NCBI GenBank assembly: GCA_017558005.1
Contig: JAFYWN010000003.1
Coordinates: forward strand, 36,300-100,299
Direction: 5' to 3'
DNA from: Kiritimatiellia bacterium
GTDB taxonomy: Bacteria; Verrucomicrobiota; Kiritimatiellia; RFP12; DVOR01
Length of the DNA stretch: 64,000 nt
Positions within the stretch are counted from its first letter, which is position 1. Each line of letters opens with the position of its first letter. The notes under the pieces were generated by a model. That model was not told the DNA's origin. It searched no databases and saw only the letters and a program-made list of their open reading frames with translations. This document shows, one piece after another, positions 27,194 to 34,697 of this stretch. A program made the position numbers and the translations under genes.

Positions 27194-27307
27194 ATGAAAG
27201 TTCGTAGTTCTGTCAAACGTATTTGTGAACAGTGCCGTATTATCCGGCGCAAGGGCATCGTGCGCGTTATTTGCACGAATCCTCGCCACAAACAGCGTCA
27301 AGGTTAA
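27194..27307 (+). CDS. rpmJ: 50S ribosomal protein L36, zinc form
   Basis: 37 residues, [20 protein letters not shown] continuing to ...NPRHKQRQG. The zinc ribbon ligands are Cys11, Cys14, Cys27 and His32 (CEQC, C-x4-H), so this is the zinc-containing form. L36 is the smallest 50S protein and usually sits between infA and rpsM. The ATG follows AAAAGGAAGAACAGGCC. Very secure despite the length. Confidence 0.95.
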   Translation: MKVRSSVKRICEQCRIIRRKGIVRVICTNPRHKQRQG

Positions 27308-27323
27308 ACCGGAGAAATAAGAC

Positions 27324-27695
27324 ATGCCGAGATTGATGGGTGTGGATGTCCCGGGCAGCAAGCGTATCGAATACGCATTGCGGTACATCCACGGTATTGG
27401 CCCCAAGCGGGCAATGGACATTGTTGAAGCGTGCAAGATTGAGATCGGCAAGAAAGCTGACCTCCTCACGCCCGACGAAATCCGTCAGATTGTTACCTAC
27501 ATCCAGGAAAACTACCGCGTGGAGGGTGACCTCCGTCGTGAAGTTTCTGGAAATATTCGCCGCCTGATGAGCATCGGGACCTACCGTGGCTACCGCCACA
27601 AACGCGGTCTCCCCTGCCGTGGTCAGCGCACCAAGACGAACGCCCGTACTCGTAAGGGCGCCAAGAAGACGGTTTCCACCGTTCGTGAGAAGTAA
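27324..27695 (+). CDS. rpsM: 30S ribosomal protein S13
   Basis: 123 residues. PRLMGVDVPGSKRIEYALRYIHGIG (helix-hairpin region), then RGYRHKRGLPCRGQRTKTNARTRKG, the S13 signature. It bridges the 30S head to the 50S and touches P-site tRNA through its basic tail. It starts 16 bases after rpmJ. Confidence 0.98.
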   Translation: MPRLMGVDVPGSKRIEYALRYIHGIGPKRAMDIVEACKIEIGKKADLLTPDEIRQIVTYIQENYRVEGDLRREVSGNIRRLMSIGTYRGYRHKRGLPCRGQRTKTNARTRKGAKKTVSTVREK

Positions 27696-27713
27696 TCCCA
27701 CCAGAGAGTGCAC

Positions 27714-28199
27714 ATGAGCGAAGAAATTAAAGAACAGGCCCCCGTTGAGGAGCAGAAGCCCGCGATGAGCGAGGCTCAGGCTATCCTCGCGGCAGATCCT
27801 GCAGCCGCCGCTGCGGATGCTGAGGCCGCCAAGAAAAAGTCTAAAGCCAAGGTCATGCCCGCTGGCATCGCCTTCATCCGCGCCACTTACAACAACACGT
27901 TGGTGTCCATTGCTGATGCCCGTGGCGGCGTGATCTCCTGGAGCTCTTCCGGTAAGGCAGGCTTCAAGGGTTCCCGTAAGTCCACCGCCTTTGCCGCTAC
28001 CATGGTGGCTCAGGACGCAGCCCGCACGGCTTATGCCCGCGGTATGCACGAAGTGGAAGTCCGCATGCAGGGCGCTGGTGCTGGCCGCGAATCCGCAGTC
28101 CGCGCTATTCAGTCCGTTGGCATTCACGTTACTTGCATCAAAGACTGCACGCCTGTTGCTCACAACGGCTGCCGTCCCCGCAAGCGCAGGAGGGTCTAA
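27714..28199 (+). CDS. rpsK: 30S ribosomal protein S11 with N-terminal extension
   Basis: 161 residues from the ATG at 27714. The S11 core begins at about residue 48 (GIAFIRATYNNTLVSIADARG) and ends VAHNGCRPRKRRRV, all typical of the platform protein. Ahead of it is a ~45-residue tail rich in Glu and Ala (EEIKEQAPVEEQKPAMSEAQ) with a short Lys stretch. Ordinary S11 is ~129 residues, so the tail is an addition. A later in-frame start would remove it, but the ATG has a purine-rich site (AGAGAG) and the frame keeps its codon style throughout. Confidence 0.93.
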   Translation: MSEEIKEQAPVEEQKPAMSEAQAILAADPAAAAADAEAAKKKSKAKVMPAGIAFIRATYNNTLVSIADARGGVISWSSSGKAGFKGSRKSTAFAATMVAQDAARTAYARGMHEVEVRMQGAGAGRESAVRAIQSVGIHVTCIKDCTPVAHNGCRPRKRRRV

Positions 28200-28202
28200 T
28201 CC

Positions 28203-28808
28203 ATGGCTCGTTATACAGGTCCCCGCACTAAGATTTCCCGTCGCTTCGGCGAGCCCATCTACGGGCCCGACAAAGTGCTCGAAAAGCGCACCAATCCTCC
28301 CGGCCAGCACGGCGCTAACCGTCGTCGCAAGCTCTCTGAATACGGCATCCAGCTCCGCGAAAAGCAGAAGGCCAAGTACATCTATGGCATGCTTGAGCGT
28401 CAGTTCCGCATCTTCTTTGAGCGCGCTAAGGCTAAGCAAGGCAAGACCGGTGACATCCTCCTCCAGCTCTGCGAAACGCGTCTGGACAACATTGTCTTCC
28501 GTCTCGGTTTGGCACCCACCCGTGCCGCTGCTCGCCAGCTGGTCTCCCACCGTCACATCACTGTCGACGGCAAGGTCTGCAACATCGCTTCCTACATCGT
28601 GAAGCCTGGTCAGATCGTTGGAGTCCGCGAGAAAGATCGCACCATGAGCGTGATCGTCGAATCCCTCAAGAACCCCCGCACCACGCTCGCTTCGTGGCTT
28701 CAGTGGGATGAGGGCAATATGACCGGCTCCCTCCTCAGCGTCCCTGAGCGTGCGGAAATTCCGGAAAACATCGACGTCCAGCTCATCGTCGAACTTTACT
28801 CTCGCTAA
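28203..28808 (+). CDS. rpsD: 30S ribosomal protein S4
   Basis: 201 residues. It initiates 16S 5' domain assembly and in E. coli represses the alpha operon. [24 protein letters not shown], then an S4 RNA-binding domain ([31 protein letters not shown]). The N-terminal zinc-type Cys cluster seen in some S4 proteins is absent. Three bases after rpsK. Confidence 0.98.
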   Translation: MARYTGPRTKISRRFGEPIYGPDKVLEKRTNPPGQHGANRRRKLSEYGIQLREKQKAKYIYGMLERQFRIFFERAKAKQGKTGDILLQLCETRLDNIVFRLGLAPTRAAARQLVSHRHITVDGKVCNIASYIVKPGQIVGVREKDRTMSVIVESLKNPRTTLASWLQWDEGNMTGSLLSVPERAEIPENIDVQLIVELYSR

Positions 28809-28879
28809 TCCAACTGTTGCCCCATCGGGTCGTACGGGCTAGGCTCCCGTGCGACCCTCGTCAGAAAGGACGGAACATT

Positions 28880-29875
28880 ATGCCGATTCGTTTGAGTCGC
28901 TTTGAAATGCCCACCCGTATCGTTCGCGATGACGCCACGGCTACCGAGACCTACACCCGTTATACCGCCGATCCCTTTGAAATCGGTTACGGTCGTACCA
29001 TCGGTAACTCGTTGCGCCGCGTGCTCCTTTCCTCGATCGAGGGGTTTGCCATCAAGGCCATTAAGATTGATGGTGCCGCACACGAATTCTGTTCGTTGCC
29101 CGGCATCTCCGAAGATGTCACCGACATCGTGTTGAATCTTAAGAAAGTCCTGCTCAAGAGCTTTACCCGCGAAACCCGCTGGATTACGCTCAACAAGCAA
29201 GGTCCGTGCGTCATTACCGCTGGTGACTTCGCCGTGGACAACTCTATTGAAGTGTTGAATCCCGACCAAGTTATCGCAACGCTTGACACGGACGGCTCCC
29301 TTAAGTTGGAAGCACTCGTTGGTGTTGGCCGTGGTTTCTGCCTCGCTGAAGGCAACAAAGAACCCTCTTTCGACATTGGGGTTATCCCGATTGATTCCGC
29401 ATTCTCGCCTGTGACGCGCGTCAACTACGATGTGGTGAACACCCGCGTGGGTCAGCGCACCGACTACGAGAAGCTCGTGCTTGACATTTGGACCGATGGT
29501 CGTGTCTCTCCCGATGAAGCTCTCAAGACCAGTGCCGCTCTCTTGAGCCATCACTTGGATGCTTTCGTCACCTCCGAAGACACCCTCATCTTCGAATCTC
29601 CTCACCAGAAGGACGTCACCGAACAGGAAGAACTTCGTCGTAAGCTCAATATGAGCGTCAATGAAATCGAGCTCTCCGTGCGTTCGGCTAACTGCCTCAA
29701 CAGCGCTGACATTAAGACCGTTGGCGAATTGGTGATGAAGACTGAAGCTGACATGCTCAAGTATCGTAACTTCGGTAAGAAGTCGCTCACCGAGATCAAG
29801 GAAAAACTTCAGGAAATGGGCCTCTGCCTCGGATACAAGTTCGATCAGAACCTTCTCGACAAGTCCAACGACTGA
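28880..29875 (+). CDS. rpoA: RNA polymerase alpha subunit
   Basis: 331 residues from the ATG at 28880 (AGAAAGGACGG upstream); the frame opens earlier without support. The N-terminal assembly domain is ~1-230, with EIGYGRTIGNSLRRVLLSSIEG. After a linker, the C-terminal domain (~248-320) carries SVRSANCLNSADIKTVGELV and RNFGKKSLTEIKEKL, the DNA- and activator-binding helix-hairpin-helix. A 71-base gap separates it from rpsD. Confidence 0.98.
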   Translation: MPIRLSRFEMPTRIVRDDATATETYTRYTADPFEIGYGRTIGNSLRRVLLSSIEGFAIKAIKIDGAAHEFCSLPGISEDVTDIVLNLKKVLLKSFTRETRWITLNKQGPCVITAGDFAVDNSIEVLNPDQVIATLDTDGSLKLEALVGVGRGFCLAEGNKEPSFDIGVIPIDSAFSPVTRVNYDVVNTRVGQRTDYEKLVLDIWTDGRVSPDEALKTSAALLSHHLDAFVTSEDTLIFESPHQKDVTEQEELRRKLNMSVNEIELSVRSANCLNSADIKTVGELVMKTEADMLKYRNFGKKSLTEIKEKLQEMGLCLGYKFDQNLLDKSND

Positions 29876-29902
29876 ACCGCTTTTCACTAAGGAAAACTTA
29901 CC

Positions 29903-30295
29903 ATGCGTCATAAACGCCTCAATAAGAAATTTGGTCGCAGCCCTGAGCACCGCGAGCAGCTTATCCGTATGCTCTGTGCCGCGCTGATTATCAACGACAA
30001 GATCACCACCACCCTCAAGAAGGCCAAGCAGGCTCGCAAGGATGCTGAAAAGCTCGTGACCCTCGCTCGCAAGGGTACCCTCGCTGCCCGTCGCCTCGCC
30101 GCTGCTCGTTTGCGCAGCCCCGAAGCAACCAAGCGCCTCTTCGACGTGGTTGTTCCTGCACAGGAAGGCCGCAACGGCGGCTTCACCCGCATCACCAAGA
30201 TCGGCCCCCGTCGTGGCGACGCTGCAGAAATGTGCGTCCTCGAATGGGTTGCTGCCGCTCCTGCTGCGGAAGAAGCTACCCCTGCTGCTGAATAA
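29903..30295 (+). CDS. rplQ: 50S ribosomal protein L17
   Basis: 130 residues. MRHKRLNKKFGRSPEHREQ and LARKGTLAARRLAAARLRSPEA identify L17, followed by the GFTRITKIGPRRGDAAEMCVLEWV core. The final ~15 residues are an Ala/Glu-rich tail (APAAEEATPAAE). It is the last gene of the ribosomal block and is followed by a strong terminator. Confidence 0.97.
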   Translation: MRHKRLNKKFGRSPEHREQLIRMLCAALIINDKITTTLKKAKQARKDAEKLVTLARKGTLAARRLAAARLRSPEATKRLFDVVVPAQEGRNGGFTRITKIGPRRGDAAEMCVLEWVAAAPAAEEATPAAE

Positions 30296-30317
30296 GAAGC
30301 TTAACACTTCTTACAGA

Positions 30318-30350
30318 AACGGCATCTCAGAAATGAGGTGCCGTTTTTTT
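30318..30350 (+). terminator. Terminator of the ribosomal block
   Basis: AACGGCATCTCA (30318-30329) pairs with TGAGGTGCCGTT (30334-30345) in a 12 bp stem around a GAAA tetraloop, followed by T7 (30344-30350). Confidence 0.92.
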
Positions 30351-30572
30351 GTTTAATGAGTTCACTGGATTTTCTAAATCCTCCCATGTTCCTCCAATCG
30401 CTTTGTGAGAAGCAATGACATGGCGCGCTGCGCCCTCTTCCGTCACACTATCGGTGTAACCCTTAACTTCCGACTCCGCAGAGATGGGAGCTATTACAGA
30501 ATTTCGCTTGACATCTGCGCCAGGATGGGTTTTTGCAATATAATCCTCGAGATTTTGTTTAAATAATTCTTC
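30327..30572 (-). pseudogene. Possible gene remnant, no start codon
   Basis: An 81-codon open frame on the minus strand. It reads like protein (LEDYIAKTHPGADVKRNSV, TEEGAARHVIASHKAIGGTW, ending NKKTAPHF). It begins right after an in-frame TGA and has no ATG, GTG or TTG in its first part. Its 3' end runs through the rplQ terminator. This suggests the C-terminal scrap of a gene inserted or decayed here. I do not recognise the family. It could be chance, since the stretch is short. Confidence 0.35.
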
Positions 30573-30590
30573 TCATGCGGACTTGAGTTG

Positions 30591-30599
30591 TGCTACACT
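30591..30599 (+). promoter_or_regulatory. Extended -10 box before the JAMM gene
   Basis: TGCTACACT, TGn plus TACACT. Transcription would begin near 30606, downstream of the TTG at 30583, which favours the GTG at 30646 as start of the next gene. Confidence 0.4.
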
Positions 30600-30645
30600 A
30601 ACATCATCAAGGGGGGATGAAGTAGCGCCAAGGCGTATTCTTCAG

Positions 30646-31107
30646 GTGAGTAAAGTAAAGGCAGATCGGGTCGATGCGCAGCAGTGCATCGCCCATGCTC
30701 AAGAGACGGGTGAAGAGATGGCGATTGTGCGCCGCTATGACACAGGCGAGTGGTATACGACCGCTTTCGGTAAGGCCGGAAGTGTGACACCCGAAATGCC
30801 CGACGCGCCTCACACCTCCATTCATTGCCATCCGCTTGGGACTGCGACACCAAGTCCAGCAGATTTGCTTGTCTTTAGTCGTCCAGAAGTGGTCAATTCC
30901 TCTATTGTGGCAAAAGGTGACACTCATATCTATCGCTATGCCATCCCTAAGACGCCCGCCGCGCAGGAGGCGATTAATGATTTTGTAATTGAATGGCAGC
31001 CCAAAGTTCAAAATGGTCTTTCTGAAGAGATGTTCCAACGGTATAATGAGGCACTTGACCTTTTAATTAAACTTGGCCACATCAAGGAGGAGGTACTCAA
31101 TGGATGA
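30646..31107 (+). CDS. Small JAMM/JAB-motif putative metalloprotease
   Basis: 153 residues from GTG 30646; the start is uncertain, as the frame opens at 30544 and an ATG lies at 30718. The JAMM zinc motif H-x-H-x7-S-x2-D is complete: His60, His62, Ser70, Asp73 (SIHCHPLGTATPSPADLL), with Glu24 in GEEMAIV as the likely catalytic Glu. JAMM proteins cut isopeptide or C-terminal peptide bonds. Stand-alone bacterial members occur in cofactor pathways, phage tails and toxin cassettes. No ThiS-like substrate is next to it. It overlaps the next gene by 8 bases, so the two work as a pair. Function is otherwise unknown. Confidence 0.6.
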   Translation: MSKVKADRVDAQQCIAHAQETGEEMAIVRRYDTGEWYTTAFGKAGSVTPEMPDAPHTSIHCHPLGTATPSPADLLVFSRPEVVNSSIVAKGDTHIYRYAIPKTPAAQEAINDFVIEWQPKVQNGLSEEMFQRYNEALDLLIKLGHIKEEVLNG

Positions 31108-31390
31108 AGAACTTGAGGAGTTATTGAAAAAAGATACCTCTCGCCTGAAAGACGAAAGTAAAGAGGCGTACAAGAAGCGCATGTTCGAAAAGGCTCTTGC
31201 GTGCAATCGATGGCTGCCACGATTCGACCCTCGCATTCCAGGTTTTGGTGCATGGGACGGCTTAGAAGTTTCCGATGATACTGCACGCTTAATCAATGCC
31301 ACCTGTGTCTATTTTAATGCCTCAATCACACTTCATCCGCCAGAATACAAAGATCCATCAGACACGCTATCTGACGAGAAGTGGCCTTAA
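31100..31390 (+). CDS. Small protein of unknown function, partner of the JAMM gene
   Basis: 96 residues. The ATG at 31100 follows a very strong AAGGAGGAGG and overlaps the previous stop by 8 bases, so translation is coupled. The first ~45 residues are highly charged and helical (DEELEELLKKDTSRLKDESKE). The rest is a mixed segment with WLPRFDPRIPGFGAWDGLEV and a Pro-rich end. No membrane segment, no zinc motif and no family recognised. Candidate roles are an inhibitor/immunity partner or an adaptor of the JAMM protein, inferred only from coupling. Confidence 0.65.
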   Translation: MDEELEELLKKDTSRLKDESKEAYKKRMFEKALACNRWLPRFDPRIPGFGAWDGLEVSDDTARLINATCVYFNASITLHPPEYKDPSDTLSDEKWP

Positions 31391-31394
31391 TGAT

Positions 31395-31434
31395 AACAGA
31401 AGAAGCCTCGGGAGACCGAGGCTTCTTCTGTTTT
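31395..31434. terminator. Bidirectional terminator
   Basis: AACAGAAGAAGCCTCG (31395-31410) pairs with CGAGGCTTCTTCTGTT (31417-31432), a 16 bp perfect stem with T on the plus side. It separates the JAMM cassette from the converging minus-strand gene. Confidence 0.9.
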
Positions 31435-31675
31435 AGAGGGCGCCAGCGTCTGCAGCGCGTTCGAGGATTTCACTTAAGAGGTCGACGGCATCTGGTCGGC
31501 GGCGTTTGAGCCACGCGAGCAATTGACGCTCGGCATCTGCTTGGGATTCAGCACCTTCAATGATGGCGGTGAGGATTTCCCCATCTTCGGTGTAGAGTGT
31601 TTCTAAGCGGCTGGGGTGTTTCGTCGCGCCCCGCTGCGCAGATAAAATAGAAGTGAGGCCCATCATGCCGGGCAT
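31433..31675 (-). CDS. Hypothetical small protein
   Basis: 80 residues, Leu/Glu/Ala-rich and helical, with LLAWLKRRRPDAVDLLSEILERAAD near the end. No good ribosome-binding site precedes the ATG and no family is recognised. It ends exactly at the shared terminator, which favours a real gene or the tail of one. The 215 bases upstream (31676-31890) hold a perfect AGCAGCAC/GTGCTGCT stem-loop near 31754 and a short tandem GCCCTGTGGCGGCGAA pair, but no gene. Confidence 0.35.
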   Translation of the reverse strand: MPGMMGLTSILSAQRGATKHPSRLETLYTEDGEILTAIIEGAESQADAERQLLAWLKRRRPDAVDLLSEILERAADAGAL

Positions 31676-31890
31676 GGCTGGGGCAGTTTCGCGGCGGCGG
31701 AGGGAGAGGCCTACGTCATCTTACTCTGCTTCTGTGGCGGAGGGTGTTATTAGCAGCACGGGTGTGCTGCTCAGATGAGCCCGCGGCAGCGAGCCCTGTG
31801 GCGGCGAAGAGCCCTGTGGCGGCGAAGAAGAAAGAAAAACCGCGACGGAGCAATGCTCTCGCCGCGGAGGAGGTTTGATGAAAAAATGGA

Positions 31891-33573
31891 TTAGGTGTAA
31901 CGCAAGACTTCATCGACGGTGGTGTAACCGTCAAGCACATTGCGGATAGCGTCTTCACGCATGGTGCGCATTCCCAGTTCGCGGGCTTTTTCGCGGATGA
32001 CGAGCGTGGGCTCACGATCGTTGATCATTTCGCGGACGGGGTTGGACATCTGCAGGTATTCAAAGACGCCTTTACGGCCTTTATAGCCCGTGCCATTACA
32101 AATCTTGCATCCCTTACCATAGGCGAATTGACGATTGCCAATGTCGTTACGGGTCAGGCCAAGGCGGTGGATGGCATCGTCATCAGGGTCGTAAAAGGTC
32201 TTACAATCCTTACAGCATGTACGCACGAGACGTTGGGCCAAGACAGCTTGGAGGGTCGAAGAGATGAGGTAGGGGGCGACGTTCATATCCACCAAACGCG
32301 TAACGGCGCCTGCGGCGTCATTGGTGTGCAGGGTGGAGAAGACGAAGTGACCTGTGAGTGCGGCCTGCACTGCGATTTCTGCAGTTTCCAAGTCACGGAT
32401 TTCGCCGACCATGATCACGTCGGGGTCCTGACGGAGGAAGGCGCGAAGCACTTTTGCGAAGGTGTTGCCCTGCTGCGGATTAATCGGCACCTGGACAAGG
32501 CCTTCGATGTCGTATTCGACAGGTTCTTCTGCGGTGAGAATCTTTGTGTCAGGCTTATTGATTGCGCGAAGACAAGAGTAAAGGGTGGTGGTCTTACCGG
32601 AACCCGTCGGACCCGTCACGATAAAGATGCCGTTTGGCTTTTCAATATCAAGGGTGATGCCCTCATAAATGTCTTCAGGCAGGCCGATGTTTTCAAGATC
32701 AAGCGACACAGAGGAGCGGTCAAGCACACGAAGCACCACAGATTCGCCATGAACGGTGGGAAGACAGGAGACACGGAGGTCAACCTGGCGTCCTGCCACG
32801 GTCAGTGCGATACGACCGTCTTGCGGGAGGCGGCGTTCTGCGATGTTGAGGCCTGAGAGCACCTTAATACGCGAGATGATGGGCAAAGCCATGCTCAACG
32901 GCGGCGGGTTCATTTCGTAGAGTGCGCCGTCAACGCGGTAACGGATCTTAAAATCCTTTTCGAAGGGCTCGATGTGGATATCTGATGCGCGGTCGGTGAT
33001 AGCCTGGTACAACACGAGGTTGACGAAACGAATAACCGGTGCGGAGGCGGCTGCGCTCTCAATACCCTGTTCGCTTGCGTTTTCATCAAGACCATCCATT
33101 TCGGAGAGGTCTTCAATGAGTGCATCAGAAGCATCACCCGAGGTGAAGTTTTCCTCAATGACGGCCTTAATATCGGCCTCAGGCGCGAAGACAAAGCGGA
33201 TTTCACGCGAGAGCAAGAAGGTGAGCTCGTCGATGACATCGGTTTCCACAAGGTCCGCAGAGGCGAAGATGACGTAATCGGCGTCACTTTCAACCGGCAC
33301 GAGATTGTGGAGGCGCACGCTCGCCACAGGGATCAGATTCTTGAGCGAATCATCAAAGCTGACGCTCTTAACGTCAATGACTTCAGTGCCCTGTTCGCCA
33401 GCCATGAGCGAGAGCAAGTCTTCTTCTGCAAGCACCCCAGAAGCAAGGATTAGCTCTTTGTAGCTTTTTCCTTGCGCAAGGTGGTCACGCACATAAGCCT
33501 GTGCCTGCTCTTCATCGATAAAGCCATTGTTGAGGATGAGCTCAACCAAAGGCGGAAGTTGGATGTCTGCCAT
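31891..33573 (-). CDS. pilB: PilB/GspE-type secretion ATPase (second paralogue)
   Basis: 560 residues. A MshE-like N-terminal domain (~1-150) is followed by the hexameric ATPase: Walker A GPTGSGKTT at 321-329, the Asp box TAEEPVEYDIEG, Walker B VIMVGEIRDLETAEIA and the His box HFVFSTLHTNDA. A zinc site is formed by CCKDC and CKIC. It powers extension of type IV pili or a type II secretion pseudopilus. It lies one base after pilT. Another PilB-like gene heads the same operon, so the two may serve different pilin systems. Confidence 0.93.
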   Translation of the reverse strand: MADIQLPPLVELILNNGFIDEEQAQAYVRDHLAQGKSYKELILASGVLAEEDLLSLMAGEQGTEVIDVKSVSFDDSLKNLIPVASVRLHNLVPVESDADYVIFASADLVETDVIDELTFLLSREIRFVFAPEADIKAVIEENFTSGDASDALIEDLSEMDGLDENASEQGIESAAASAPVIRFVNLVLYQAITDRASDIHIEPFEKDFKIRYRVDGALYEMNPPPLSMALPIISRIKVLSGLNIAERRLPQDGRIALTVAGRQVDLRVSCLPTVHGESVVLRVLDRSSVSLDLENIGLPEDIYEGITLDIEKPNGIFIVTGPTGSGKTTTLYSCLRAINKPDTKILTAEEPVEYDIEGLVQVPINPQQGNTFAKVLRAFLRQDPDVIMVGEIRDLETAEIAVQAALTGHFVFSTLHTNDAAGAVTRLVDMNVAPYLISSTLQAVLAQRLVRTCCKDCKTFYDPDDDAIHRLGLTRNDIGNRQFAYGKGCKICNGTGYKGRKGVFEYLQMSNPVREMINDREPTLVIREKARELGMRTMREDAIRNVLDGYTTVDEVLRYT

Positions 33574-33574
33574 C

Positions 33575-34696
33575 TTACTGTCCCATCATTTCCTTGAGCT
33601 TCTGGACGGTTGTTTCGGGGTCCTGCGCCTTGGTGACGAGGTCATCGTAGGAAATCTTGCCCTCAGAGTAGAGGTTGAGGAGCGAGGTGTCGAGCGAGAC
33701 CATGCCAAACTTAGCGCCGGTCTGGATGTCAGAATTGATTTGGAAGGTCTTGTTATCACGGATACGCGAACGGATAGAAGGCGTACTCATCATGATTTCG
33801 AACGCTGCACAACGTCCCTTACCGCCCTTATCTGCGCGCGGGAGAAGCACCTGCGAAATCACAGCCACGAGCGACATCGAGAGCTGCGTACGCACCTGTT
33901 CCTGTTGGTTCGTCGGGAAGGAGTCGATGATACGGTCCACCGTGGACGCTGCGCCAGTGGTGTGCAATGTGCCGAACACCAAGTGGCCCGTTTCTGCAGC
34001 ACTGATAGCCGCACTAATCGTTTCAAGGTCACGCATTTCACCCACGAGAATCACATCGGGGTCCTGACGAAGTGCACGACGGATAGCTTCTGCGAAGCTT
34101 GGCACGTCGGCGCCCACTTCACGTTGGGTCACGAGCGACTTCTTCGAGGGGTGATAGAATTCGATCGGGTCTTCAATGGTGATGATGTGGCAGTCACGAT
34201 CTTCATTGATGATGTTCAACATCGATGCGAGCGTCGTCGACTTACCCGAACCCGTCGGCCCCGTCACGAGAATGAGACCACGCGGCTTATAAAGCAATTC
34301 ATTTACTGCTTCAGGCAAGCCGAGTTGCTCCAACGTCAAAATGGTGGAGGGAATCTGACGCAAGACGAGGCCGTAGTTGTGGCGTTCCTTAAAGACCGAC
34401 ACACGGAAACGGGCTGCCTCCGAGAAGTGCAAACCAAAGTCTGCGCCACCGTTGCGTTCTACTTCCTGAATCTGCTCTTCATTGGTGATTTCAAGCACGA
34501 GCTTTGCGAGATCTGCAGGGGTGAGATCTGGGCAATCAAGCGGTTCAAGTGCGCCAGAGCAACGCAAAATCGGCGGACGGCCCACACGGATGTGCAAGTC
34601 AGAAGAGCCTTCATCCACAGTGACCTGCATCAGGTCATGCATGGTGATTTCGGTGGTTGCCTGTGCGGCGAGTTCATGAATGTCAACGTGGCTCAT
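33575..34696 (-). CDS. pilT: Pilus retraction ATPase PilT
   Basis: 373 residues from ATG 34696 (GAGGAT upstream). Residues ~16-110 form the PAS-like N-terminal domain (DEGSSDLHIRVGRPPILR is the PilT start). Walker A GPTGSGKST at 146-154, the Asp box ITIEDPIEFYHP, Walker B ILVGEMRDLETI and the His box HLVFGTLHTTGA follow, and AAFEIMM is the known PilT retraction motif region. It disassembles pili to produce twitching or DNA uptake. It is placed between two PilB-like genes with 1-base gaps. Confidence 0.95.
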   Translation of the reverse strand: MSHVDIHELAAQATTEITMHDLMQVTVDEGSSDLHIRVGRPPILRCSGALEPLDCPDLTPADLAKLVLEITNEEQIQEVERNGGADFGLHFSEAARFRVSVFKERHNYGLVLRQIPSTILTLEQLGLPEAVNELLYKPRGLILVTGPTGSGKSTTLASMLNIINEDRDCHIITIEDPIEFYHPSKKSLVTQREVGADVPSFAEAIRRALRQDPDVILVGEMRDLETISAAISAAETGHLVFGTLHTTGAASTVDRIIDSFPTNQQEQVRTQLSMSLVAVISQVLLPRADKGGKGRCAAFEIMMSTPSIRSRIRDNKTFQINSDIQTGAKFGMVSLDTSLLNLYSEGKISYDDLVTKAQDPETTVQKLKEMMGQ

Positions 34697-34697
34697 A

